Shown here: piece by piece, positions 1-6,201 of the stretch
Numbering within the stretch: the stretch's first letter is position 1
How the letters are laid out: each line of letters begins with the position of its first letter
NCBI GenBank assembly: GCA_958451915.1
Contig: CAUDRX010000123.1
Span: 1 to 7,105, forward strand
Length of the DNA stretch: 7,105 nucleotides
Direction: 5' to 3'
Source of the DNA: an uncultured Peptococcaceae bacterium
GTDB taxonomy: Bacteria > Bacillota > Peptococcia > Peptococcales > Peptococcaceae
The notes under the pieces: model-generated
Told to the model about the DNA's origin: nothing
Seen by the model: only the letters and a program-made list of their open reading frames with translations
Database searches by the model: none
Translations under genes and position numbers: made by a program

Positions 1-618
1 CAGGGCGCAGATATCATCGTTTTGGCCTGCAATACAGCAACGAGTGCGGCAGCAAAATATCTGCGAGCTAAGTATGATTTTCCAATTTTAGGAATGGAGC
101 CAGCTGTTAAAGTGGCTTCAAAAGTGATTTCTGCAGAGAACGATCAGAAGATCATTGTTACCGCAACAGAATTGACTTTAAAACTCGAAAAACTTGATCG
201 TTTGATCCATCAATTAGGCGTTGATGATCGTGTAGAAGAAGTGCCGTTACAACAACTGGTTGAATTTGCTGAAAATGGTGTTTTCTCCGGTCCTGAAGTA
301 GAGGGATATCTTAAGGATTGTTTCTTAAAATGTGATCTGGCTCATGCGGGTTCGGTCGTGCTGGGTTGTACACATTTTACCTTTTATAAAACACTTATTA
401 AGCACATTGTGTTAAATTTAACTGGCCGAGAAATTCCTGTGATCGATGGCAATAGTGGAACGGTCAATTATCTGGCAACAATGGTCGTTAATGATGAGTC
501 TGAGAGACGACCGTTGAATGTACGTGTGCGATTCTTCGAAAGTAATGTTGAAGTCCCTTTTGAAAAATTCAGCGCACTTCTATCGCGTGCAAAACAGGAA
601 AATGCAGGGGGAGATTAA
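1..618 (+). CDS. murI: Glutamate racemase, 5'-truncated by the window edge
   Basis: Interconverts L- and D-glutamate in the cytoplasm, supplying D-Glu for the peptidoglycan stem peptide. The frame is open from base 1, so the start lies upstream; 205 codons are visible, against a usual length of about 260-270, so roughly the first 60 residues, including the N-terminal catalytic Asp-Ser region, are missing. Both catalytic cysteines of the two-base racemase mechanism are visible: ACNTATS near the window's left end (Cys at visible codon 10) and LGCTHF (Cys at codon 123). The GMEPAVK segment and the late IDGNSGT segment also fit Asp/Glu racemases. Hydantoin and aspartate racemases share the fold, but the ACNTA/GCTH pairing and the envelope-gene context favour MurI. 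The stop lies 1 nt before the next gene's ATG, so the two are probably translationally coupled. Confidence 0.93.
   Translation, partial: QGADIIVLACNTATSAAAKYLRAKYDFPILGMEPAVKVASKVISAENDQKIIVTATELTLKLEKLDRLIHQLGVDDRVEEVPLQQLVEFAENGVFSGPEVEGYLKDCFLKCDLAHAGSVVLGCTHFTFYKTLIKHIVLNLTGREIPVIDGNSGTVNYLATMVVNDESERRPLNVRVRFFESNVEVPFEKFSALLSRAKQENAGGD
606..613 (+). promoter_or_regulatory. Ribosome binding site that sets the lipid-kinase start
   Basis: AGGGGGAG lies inside the last codons of murI, 6 nt before the ATG at 620. It shows that the kinase starts at 620 and not at an earlier in-frame codon (from 518) inside murI. Confidence 0.8.
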
Positions 619-619
619 C

Positions 620-1519
620 ATGAAAAAGGTGCTGTTTATTGTTAATCCGAATGCAGGAAAGATGGCGATCAAAGAGAACTTGATCGATATCCTTAGCAAG
701 TTTAATGCTCGTGGCTATATCACAACAGTATACATTACGCAGAAGGCCAATGATGCTACCGAGTATATCCGCGAAAATGGGCAGGGGTTTGATCTGATCG
801 TTTCGTGTGGGGGAGATGGTACGCTGAATGAGATCCTTCGTGGGATCGCAGATTCAGAGCAATCTTTCGCCCCGATCGCGTGTATTCCGGCAGGAACGGT
901 TAATGATTTTGCAAGCTCGTTAGGTATTCCGAACGACATTCAGATGGCAGCAGATACTGTCCTGGAATCCGTACCGCATGATTATGATTTCGGGATGTTT
1001 AATGGTACGATTTTCAGTTATGTCGCAGCAGCTGGGGCTTTTACAGAGGTCTCCTATGGGACACCGCAGTATCTGAAAAATCTGTTGGGAAAATATGCTT
1101 ATTATTTTGAAGCATCGCGCAAATTGACCGATCTTTCGGATGTTTTCTCTTTAAAGATTGAGGTCGATGAAGAGCAGATCATCGAAGGCAATTTCATTAT
1201 GGTAGCCGTTTCGAACTCAAAATCTTTAGGTGGTTTTTTACAGTTTGAAGATACACAAAAATCTCTTTTGACTGACGGAAAATTTGAATTGACTCTAATG
1301 CGCAGTCCAGTAACGCCTCTTGATTTTCAGAAATTGGTTCATTCCATAAAGGTACGCCAATATGATAATGATTGTATCCGAAGCATTAAAGGGAAAAAAT
1401 TCAAGATCACTTCTGCAAAGCCGTTACCATGGACATTGGATGGCGAGTATGCCGGAGAATTCGAAGAAGTAACGATTGCGCTTCATGGGAAAAGAATACA
1501 ACTAATGTACCCTGAATAA
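620..1519 (+). CDS. Diacylglycerol kinase family lipid kinase (DagK/YegS/DgkB type)
   Basis: Predicted soluble, membrane-associated kinase that phosphorylates a lipid such as diacylglycerol to phosphatidic acid, returning lipid to phospholipid synthesis. It is 299 aa, normal for the family. The N-terminal NAD-kinase-like catalytic domain shows VNPNAGK (res. 8-14), the nucleotide-binding GGDGT (64-68) and PAGTVNDFA (90-98). The C-terminal beta domain carries LTDGKFEL (217-224), equivalent to the structural Mg-binding Asp region in S. aureus DgkB, and LDGE (273-276), whose Asp274 corresponds to the proposed catalytic Asp; these matches are from memory of the family. The start at ATG 620 begins exactly at the conserved MKKVLFIVNPNAG and has a strong ribosome binding site. 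It sits 1 nt after murI and 23 nt before dapL. The exact lipid substrate (diacylglycerol, or a sphingoid or undecaprenyl lipid) cannot be read from sequence. Confidence 0.9.
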   Translation: MKKVLFIVNPNAGKMAIKENLIDILSKFNARGYITTVYITQKANDATEYIRENGQGFDLIVSCGGDGTLNEILRGIADSEQSFAPIACIPAGTVNDFASSLGIPNDIQMAADTVLESVPHDYDFGMFNGTIFSYVAAAGAFTEVSYGTPQYLKNLLGKYAYYFEASRKLTDLSDVFSLKIEVDEEQIIEGNFIMVAVSNSKSLGGFLQFEDTQKSLLTDGKFELTLMRSPVTPLDFQKLVHSIKVRQYDNDCIRSIKGKKFKITSAKPLPWTLDGEYAGEFEEVTIALHGKRIQLMYPE

Positions 1520-1542
1520 ATGGAAAGAAAGGATAGTTTTAA

Positions 1543-2730
1543 ATGATTAATACTAATTACGCCAATCTCAAGAATAATTACCTCTTCTCTACTGTAGCTC
1601 AGAAGGTTAATGACTATTCTGCAGCACATCCAGATGCAGATATCATCAAGCTCGGTATCGGTGATGTGACGAAACCGCTCGTAAAAAGTGTCATTGAGGC
1701 TTTGCACGCAGCAGTTGATGAAAATGCAAAAGCCGAGTCTTTTATGGGGTATGGCCCAGAACAAGGGTACGGATTCCTTCGTGATGCACTGGCAGGCTAC
1801 TATGAAAAAATAGGCGCAAAAGTTGATGCAGATGAGATCTTCGTCAGCGATGGTGCTAAAAGCGATATTGCTAACATTTTGGATATCTTTGCGAAAGATT
1901 GTCACGTGGTCATTCCTGATCCTGTATACCCTGTTTATCTTGACACTAATGTGATGGATGGGCGGCCAGTTAGCTTTTTGAATGCGAATGAAGGTAACAA
2001 TTTCCTGCCAATGCCAGAAGATCTGGAGTCTACAGAAAAACCTGACATTATATACTTATGCTCGCCAAATAATCCAACAGGGGCTTGCTATAATAAGGAA
2101 CAACTCAAGGTTTGGGTGGACTATGCAAATAAACAGAATGCTGTGATATTCTTTGATAGCGCGTATGAAGTCTTCGCAGCAGGTGCAGACCTTCCACGTA
2201 CGATCATGGAGATTCCAGGTGCGAGAACCTGTGCCATTGAGATTGCTTCTCTTAGCAAGACTGCGGGCTTTACGGGGACCAGATGCAGCTATACTGTTGT
2301 TCCAAAAGAGCTGGTCCGTGATGGCCAGTCTTTGAAGAACATGTGGTTTAGACGGCAGTCGACGAAATTCAATGGGACACCTTACATTGTTCAGAAAGCA
2401 GCTGAAGCTGTCTTTTCAGAAGAAGGTTATGCTGAAGTTATGGAAAACATTGCTGGTTATAAGGCGAACGCAAAGATTATCACGGATACCCTTGATGATC
2501 TCGGGATCTATTACACTGGAGGGCATTATTCTCCGTATATTTGGCTGAAATGCCCTAACAATATGAGCTCCTGGGAATTCTTTGATTTTCTTCTTGAGAA
2601 AGCACAGGTTGTTGGTACACCAGGAGAAGGCTTTGGGAAGAATGGTGAAGGTTTCTTCCGTTTAACTGCTTTCAACACCCCTGAACGGACTAAAGAAGCA
2701 ATGTATCGCTTAAAAGAGATCTTGAAATAA
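1543..2730 (+). CDS. dapL: LL-diaminopimelate aminotransferase
   Basis: PLP-dependent class I/II aminotransferase that converts tetrahydrodipicolinate plus glutamate directly to LL-diaminopimelate. It bypasses the succinylase/acetylase steps on the way to meso-DAP (peptidoglycan) and lysine. It is 395 aa, slightly shorter than the usual 400-411. The N-terminus has the DapL hallmarks YLFS (13-16), LGIGDVTKPL (37-46) and GYGPEQGY (69-76), which separate it from ordinary aspartate aminotransferases. PLP-site elements are SPNNPTG (174-180), DSAYE (205-209) and SLSKTAGFTGTR (236-247) with Schiff-base Lys239; the substrate carboxylate Arg is probably Arg373 in FFRLTAF. AAAGGA at 1528-1533 precedes the ATG by 9 nt. 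Its position between envelope genes suggests DAP supply for cell wall synthesis. I see no promoter in the 23-nt gap, so it is probably cotranscribed with the upstream genes. Confidence 0.94.
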   Translation: MINTNYANLKNNYLFSTVAQKVNDYSAAHPDADIIKLGIGDVTKPLVKSVIEALHAAVDENAKAESFMGYGPEQGYGFLRDALAGYYEKIGAKVDADEIFVSDGAKSDIANILDIFAKDCHVVIPDPVYPVYLDTNVMDGRPVSFLNANEGNNFLPMPEDLESTEKPDIIYLCSPNNPTGACYNKEQLKVWVDYANKQNAVIFFDSAYEVFAAGADLPRTIMEIPGARTCAIEIASLSKTAGFTGTRCSYTVVPKELVRDGQSLKNMWFRRQSTKFNGTPYIVQKAAEAVFSEEGYAEVMENIAGYKANAKIITDTLDDLGIYYTGGHYSPYIWLKCPNNMSSWEFFDFLLEKAQVVGTPGEGFGKNGEGFFRLTAFNTPERTKEAMYRLKEILK

Positions 2731-2752
2731 GCATTTGGAGTGAGATGAGGTC

Positions 2753-3469
2753 ATGATTCAATTTACCAATGCAAGCCATGTATTTAAAAATGGCACTATT
2801 GGTTTAGCTGACATCAATCTGTCAATCGATGCTGGAGAATTCGTTTATATCGTTGGTGAAAGTGGGGCAGGAAAATCCACTTTTGCGAAAATGTTGCTCA
2901 GAGAATTGTCAGCAACTTCCGGAACGATACGTGTTGATGGGGTGGATATCGGAAAGATAAAAAAACGTCGTCTACCATACTATCGCCGTAAAATTGGATT
3001 TGTATTTCAAAATTTTCGGTTGCTCGCTGATCGATCTGCGTATGAAAACATCGCATTTGCTTGTGAGTGTATTGGATTGCCGCATAAGCAGGTGGTAAAA
3101 CGTACCCGCGAAGCCTTAGAGTTTGTCGAATTGCTTGATCGCAAAGACCACTATCCGCACGAATTGTCAGGTGGGGAACAGCAACGGGTAGCGATCGCTA
3201 GAGCAATTGTTAATAAGCCGCAGATCGTTATCGCAGACGAACCGACGGGCAATCTGGATCCCAAGCATGGGGAAGAGATTTTCAGACTGTTTGAAGCGAT
3301 CAACGAGATTGGTACAACGGTTATTATGGCAACACACGATGAATTGCTCGTCGATAAGCACCCTCATCGTGTTGTGACATTATCTGACGGACATATTATA
3401 AGAGATAGTGAGAATGGGGGATATTGGTTAGATGTTTCTGACAAAAACGAAATACACCCTGCGAGATAG
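2753..3469 (+). CDS. ftsE: Cell division ABC transporter ATP-binding protein FtsE
   Basis: Cytoplasmic ATPase of the FtsEX complex, which couples ATP hydrolysis to activation of peptidoglycan hydrolases at division or elongation sites. It is 238 aa, a little longer than the usual ~225-230. Walker A GESGAGKST (35-43), Q-loop FVFQNFRLL (Gln86), signature LSGGEQQ (138-144), Walker B IVIADE (158-163) followed by PTGNLD, and H-loop His195 in ATHD are all intact. The N-terminus MIQFTNASHVF matches the family pattern, which fixes the ATG at 2753. The ribosome binding site is unusual: GGAG (2737-2740) is 12 nt away and GAGG (2747-2750) only 2 nt away. A mini-ORF ATG AGG TCA TGA (2745-2756) overlaps the start. 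The last ~12 codons overlap ftsX by 38 nt, the typical coupled arrangement. Lipoprotein-release-type ATPases (LolD/MacB) are similar, but the ftsX partner decides the call. Confidence 0.94.
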   Translation: MIQFTNASHVFKNGTIGLADINLSIDAGEFVYIVGESGAGKSTFAKMLLRELSATSGTIRVDGVDIGKIKKRRLPYYRRKIGFVFQNFRLLADRSAYENIAFACECIGLPHKQVVKRTREALEFVELLDRKDHYPHELSGGEQQRVAIARAIVNKPQIVIADEPTGNLDPKHGEEIFRLFEAINEIGTTVIMATHDELLVDKHPHRVVTLSDGHIIRDSENGGYWLDVSDKNEIHPAR

Positions 3470-4322
3470 TTTTCGCCAGATCACCAGGCACAAACTGTTC
3501 TCCTTCTTAACAATCCTTACTATTGCGATCACTCTTACCCTCTTAAGTGTAGCATCACTGGTAGCGGCTAATAGTTACAACGCAACGAAAGACATTGAAG
3601 AACAATTGAAGATCGTTGCATTCTTGAAGCAACCTTCTGATCCTGAGGATAATACAGCTTTTCTCAATAAACTTGAAAAAACTGAACATGTAACGAGTGT
3701 AGAATATATCAGTAAGGAAGAGGCGCTTGAATCTCTGGATCAACAGATGTCAAGTGAAGATCTTGACATTAAGGATTCTTTGGCGGGCGACAATCCTCTT
3801 CCGGATTCTTTCCAGATTACTGTGGATCAGCCTGAAAATATCGAGTCGATTGCTAAGATGATCTCAAATGAAGAGATTGTTGAAAGCATCAATTATGGAC
3901 AAGATCTCGTTGATAACGTGGTGAGTTTCAATAAATCAGCTGCTGTGGTTGGAATCCTGGTTATAGCTTTGATGATCATTGCAACGTTATTCCTGATCAA
4001 TATTACGATCCAGCTAACGGTCAATAGCCGAAGAGATGAGATACAGATCATGAAACTGGTCGGCGCGAAAAATAGTTTTATCCGCATGCCTTTTTTCATC
4101 GAAGGAATCATCCTGGGGGCTTTTGGTGCTTTGGGCGCAGGCATTTTTGTATGTTGGGGATACGGACACATCTATGAATACATCAGCACAAATCTTCCAT
4201 TCCTTCCGTTACTTAATAACAATATGATGATGATAGTTCTTATTGTTGCAAATGTTGTCGTTGGTATTGTTTTAGGCGCAGTGGGCAGTGTATTTGCAGT
4301 TCGTAAGCATTTGAAAATATAA
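3432..4322 (+). CDS. ftsX: Cell division protein FtsX (permease-like subunit)
   Basis: Membrane partner of FtsE; it transmits ATPase-driven movement to extracellular peptidoglycan hydrolases or their adaptors (PcsB, CwlO or RipC class in other Gram-positives). It is 296 aa with four predicted membrane segments at about residues 22-46, 169-194, 222-245 and 265-290. A charged extracellular domain spans about 47-168, between the first two segments, as in canonical FtsX. The C-terminal FtsX/MacB-type domain has the family signature RRDEIQIMKLVGA (200-212) followed by FIRMPFFIEG. The start at ATG 3432, inside ftsE, is supported by GGGGGA at 3416-3421 with a 10-nt spacer. No hydrolase gene is next to it, so the cognate hydrolase is encoded elsewhere. 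The stop codon overlaps a perfect TATAAT, and a terminator follows within 5 nt. Confidence 0.94.
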   Translation: MFLTKTKYTLRDSFRQITRHKLFSFLTILTIAITLTLLSVASLVAANSYNATKDIEEQLKIVAFLKQPSDPEDNTAFLNKLEKTEHVTSVEYISKEEALESLDQQMSSEDLDIKDSLAGDNPLPDSFQITVDQPENIESIAKMISNEEIVESINYGQDLVDNVVSFNKSAAVVGILVIALMIIATLFLINITIQLTVNSRRDEIQIMKLVGAKNSFIRMPFFIEGIILGAFGALGAGIFVCWGYGHIYEYISTNLPFLPLLNNNMMMIVLIVANVVVGIVLGAVGSVFAVRKHLKI

Positions 4323-4323
4323 T
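4294..4323 (+). promoter_or_regulatory. Candidate sigma-A promoter for the salvage operon, inside the ftsX 3' end
   Basis: A perfect -10 TATAAT lies at 4318-4323, over the ftsX stop codon. A half-matching -35, TTGCAG (4294-4299), lies 18 nt upstream; TTTGCA one base earlier is an alternative. The expected transcription start is near 4329-4331, within the left arm of the ftsX terminator. This is the only promoter-like sequence I found that could serve the phosphorylase gene independently of ftsX. It is inferred from sequence alone. Confidence 0.5.
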
Positions 4324-4326
4324 TTC

Positions 4327-4354
4327 GAAAGCGCACAAAAGTGCGCTTTCTTTT
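4327..4354 (+). terminator. Rho-independent terminator of the murI-ftsX operon
   Basis: Perfect 10-bp inverted repeat: GAAAGCGCAC (4327-4336), loop AAAA (4337-4340), GTGCGCTTTC (4341-4350), then TTTT (4351-4354). It starts 5 nt after the ftsX stop. The T-tract is short, so some read-through is plausible. The opposite strand has no T-run after the stem, so it acts on + strand transcripts. Confidence 0.85.
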
Positions 4355-4356
4355 AT

Positions 4357-4362
4357 AAGGAG
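4357..4362 (+). promoter_or_regulatory. Ribosome binding site that decides the phosphorylase start
   Basis: AAGGAG lies 8 nt before the ATG at 4371 but only 2 nt before the in-frame ATG at 4365. The downstream ATG is therefore the likely start. Confidence 0.75.
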
Positions 4363-4370
4363 AAATGATC

Positions 4371-5078
4371 ATGAATATTTCTGAGTGGAAAAACAAAGCG
4401 CAAATCGGTTTGATCTTGGGATCCGGCTTGAATGAGGTCATCGGAGAGATAATGGAGATTGAAGATGAGGTTGCCTATAAAGATATTGAAGGCATGCGCG
4501 AATCAACAGCGCCGGGGCATGTCGGAAAGTTCTTGCTGGGTAAGATTGCTGGGGCATCTGTTGTTGCGATGCAGGGTCGTTTGCATTATTACGAGGGTTA
4601 TGCGATGCAGGATATCGTTAAACCAATCCACCTCTTGCATGAGATTGGAATTCGATCTTTGATCGTTACAAATGCTTCCGGAGGTATCAATTTAGATTAT
4701 CGGGCTGGCGATTTTATGATTATTGAAGATCATATCAACTTTATGGGTAATAATCCGCTTATCGGTCCTAAAATTGAGGGAACGGAACGATTCCCTGATA
4801 TGACGTTCGCATATGACAGAAAATACATTGAGTGCTTAAAAAGGATCGCTAAACGGTATCCGATCAAAATGCACAGCGGTATATATATCGGCGTGACTGG
4901 ACCGAGTTATGAAACGCCGGCGGAAATCAGAGCGTTTCGAGTATTGGGAGCAGATGCTGTTGGAATGTCAACCGTTCCGGAAGTCATTGCGGCTCGCCAG
5001 CTTGGTATGCGGATTTGTGGGATCTCTTTGATAAGTAATATGGCTGCAGGCGTTCTCAATCAAAGATTGACCGAGTAA
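4371..5078 (+). CDS. Type-I purine nucleoside phosphorylase, C-terminally truncated by an in-frame TAA
   Basis: Trimeric PNP/MTAP-family enzyme: purine nucleoside + phosphate gives purine base + (deoxy)ribose-1-phosphate. The visible protein is 235 aa; relatives are about 265-275. Motifs in order: GSGLN (18-22, phosphate loop), GHVGKFLLG (49-57), GRLHYYEGY (69-77), VTNASGGIN (99-107), TGPSYETPAE (176-185, with base-binding Glu181), VGMSTVPEV (197-205) and ISNMAAG (221-227, with Asn223). Asn223 matches human PNP Asn243, which favours 6-oxopurines; 5'-methylthioadenosine phosphorylases have Asp there. The stop cuts the protein just before the last helix, and the lost 26 residues are still encoded downstream in frame. 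The neighbours mtnA and aldolase suggest a 5'-methylthio- or 5'-deoxynucleoside substrate rather than plain inosine. Activity of the truncated protein is doubtful. ATG 4365 is a less likely start. Confidence 0.88.
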   Translation: MNISEWKNKAQIGLILGSGLNEVIGEIMEIEDEVAYKDIEGMRESTAPGHVGKFLLGKIAGASVVAMQGRLHYYEGYAMQDIVKPIHLLHEIGIRSLIVTNASGGINLDYRAGDFMIIEDHINFMGNNPLIGPKIEGTERFPDMTFAYDRKYIECLKRIAKRYPIKMHSGIYIGVTGPSYETPAEIRAFRVLGADAVGMSTVPEVIAARQLGMRICGISLISNMAAGVLNQRLTE

Positions 5079-5159
5079 GAAGTACTGGAGGCTGGTAGGA
5101 AAGCACAGCCAGTATTTAAAGGTATTATTTCAGAGCTTATTTCTGAGATTGGAGGCTAA
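5079..5159 (+). pseudogene. Orphaned C-terminal coding tail of the phosphorylase, plus its original stop
   Basis: In the same frame as the phosphorylase, directly after the TAA at 5076-5078, 26 sense codons begin EVLEAGRKAQPVF and end SELISEIGG, closed by TAA at 5157-5159. EVLEAGRKA matches the final helix of PNPs (human HEEVLAAGKQA, bacterial SHDEV-type). Restoring one codon at 5076 gives a normal 262-aa protein ending 4 nt before the mtnA ATG. A single substitution (for example GAA to TAA) explains it; no frameshift is needed. The tail has no start or ribosome binding site of its own and is not translated unless the stop is read through. Confidence 0.82.
5151..5155 (+). promoter_or_regulatory. 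Ribosome binding site of mtnA, fixing its start at 5164
   Basis: GGAGG lies 8 nt before the ATG at 5164, within the last codons of the orphaned phosphorylase tail. It argues against an upstream TTG start at 5149, which the site itself would overlap. Confidence 0.8.
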
Positions 5160-5163
5160 AGCG

Positions 5164-6201
5164 ATGGAAGCGCTTATTCCGATCCAATACGATGAGAATG
5201 ATAACCGTATTATTGTGATTGACCAGAGGGCCTTGCCTGAAAAACTTGAGTATCTATCACTTCATACCCTTGAAGAAGTATATTGGGCAATTAAGGCGCT
5301 TGTTGTAAGAGGTGCGCCGTTGATCGGAGTGACTGCCGGATACGGATTGGCAATGTATGCCCGCAGCTTACGGACTGAAGATGTGAAATCATTTCAAAAG
5401 GAAATGCAACGGGCAAAATGTTATCTGAAAAATGCACGACCAACCGCTGTAAATTTGGAAAATGCTGTAGATTATCTGGTCAATGGGATCTTGGAAGTCG
5501 ATAACGTATCTGAAGCCCAGCATTGTTTATTGCATCGTGCAAAACATTTACAAAAACAAGATGAGAGTATCAGTGAACACATTGGCATGATTGGCAGTGA
5601 GCTTTTGCCTGAGCATGCCGTGGTAATGACTTACTGCAATGCGGGGGCACTGGCAACGAGTAATCGTTATGGGACAGCTTTGGCCCCAGTCTATAAAGCT
5701 GTGGAACGTGGAAAAGAGGTTGCTGTTGTTGCTTGCGAAACACGTCCGATTCTGCAAGGCGCTCGGCTTACGACTTTCGAATTGACCTATAATAATATTC
5801 CGACGACATTGATTACCGACAATATGGTTGGATGGTATATGGCGACGCATCATGTAGATGCAATCTTCGTTGGTTGTGACCGAGTTGCAGTAAACGGCGA
5901 TTTTGCAAATAAGATTGGCACTTATTCCCTCTCTCTGCTGGCAAGGGAGCACAATATTCCATTCTATGTTTGTACACCTTCGACAACGATCGACTTTAGT
6001 GCGGAAACGTTTTCTGATATTACGATCGAGCATCGAAACCCTAACGAGATTCGGACAATGTGGTATCAAAGACCAATGGTTGCTGAAAAAGCGGAAATCC
6101 TCAATCCTGCATTTGATTGTACACCTGTTGCAAATGTTACTGGATTTATTACTGAAAGTGGTCTTTTAAAGCCGCCTTTTAAAAAGGAGATGTTTGAATG
6201 A
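5164..6201 (+). CDS. mtnA: MtnA-like 5-methylthioribose-1-phosphate / 5-deoxyribose-1-phosphate isomerase
   Basis: Aldose-ketose isomerase of the MtnA / eIF2B-related family: 5-methylthioribose-1-P to 5-methylthioribulose-1-P, and in related systems 5-deoxyribose-1-P to 5-deoxyribulose-1-P. It is 345 aa, a normal length. Family motifs: VVRGAPLIGVTAGYG (47-61), RPTAVNLENA (92-101), TYCNAGALAT (156-165) with catalytic Cys158, ACETRP (190-195), TDNMVGW (218-224), VGCDRV (236-241) with catalytic Asp239, NGDFANKIGTY (244-254) and FYVCTPSTTID (267-277). Cys158 and Asp239 correspond to B. subtilis MtnA Cys160 and Asp240, from memory. The upstream phosphorylase would supply the sugar-1-phosphate, and the downstream aldolase would cleave the product. 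It overlaps the aldolase by 4 nt (ATGA), implying coupled translation. Ribose-1,5-bisphosphate isomerase and eIF2B-like paralogs are less likely, because the MtnA-specific motifs are complete. Confidence 0.92.
   Translation: MEALIPIQYDENDNRIIVIDQRALPEKLEYLSLHTLEEVYWAIKALVVRGAPLIGVTAGYGLAMYARSLRTEDVKSFQKEMQRAKCYLKNARPTAVNLENAVDYLVNGILEVDNVSEAQHCLLHRAKHLQKQDESISEHIGMIGSELLPEHAVVMTYCNAGALATSNRYGTALAPVYKAVERGKEVAVVACETRPILQGARLTTFELTYNNIPTTLITDNMVGWYMATHHVDAIFVGCDRVAVNGDFANKIGTYSLSLLAREHNIPFYVCTPSTTIDFSAETFSDITIEHRNPNEIRTMWYQRPMVAEKAEILNPAFDCTPVANVTGFITESGLLKPPFKKEMFE

Noticed and set aside
518..619. Extended N-terminus of the lipid kinase starting inside murI
   Set aside because: The conserved family start MKKVLFIVNPNAG begins at ATG 620 with its own ribosome binding site; the extra residues are murI read in another frame.
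1483..1905. 140-codon minus-strand open frame across the lipid kinase/dapL junction
   Set aside because: Overlaps conserved dapL coding sequence; Cys- and Ile-rich translation typical of an antisense shadow.
4365..4370. Upstream ATG of the phosphorylase
   Set aside because: Only 2 nt from the AAGGAG; the ATG at 4371 has an 8-nt spacer.
3893..4441. Two minus-strand open frames opposite ftsX and the phosphorylase start
   Set aside because: They mirror the hydrophobic codons of ftsX and cross the terminator; no family resemblance.
5076..5078. TAA as a recoded amino-acid codon
   Set aside because: UAA is not a selenocysteine or pyrrolysine codon, no recoding element is evident, and the other genes use TAA as a normal stop; mutation or sequence error is simpler.
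5149..5163. TTG start of MtnA, adding five residues
   Set aside because: The GGAGG at 5151-5155 overlaps that TTG and is ideally placed for the ATG at 5164.
5548..6069. 173-codon open frame on the minus strand opposite mtnA
   Set aside because: Lies fully inside a well-supported gene, its product has no recognisable motif, and it has no convincing ribosome binding site.
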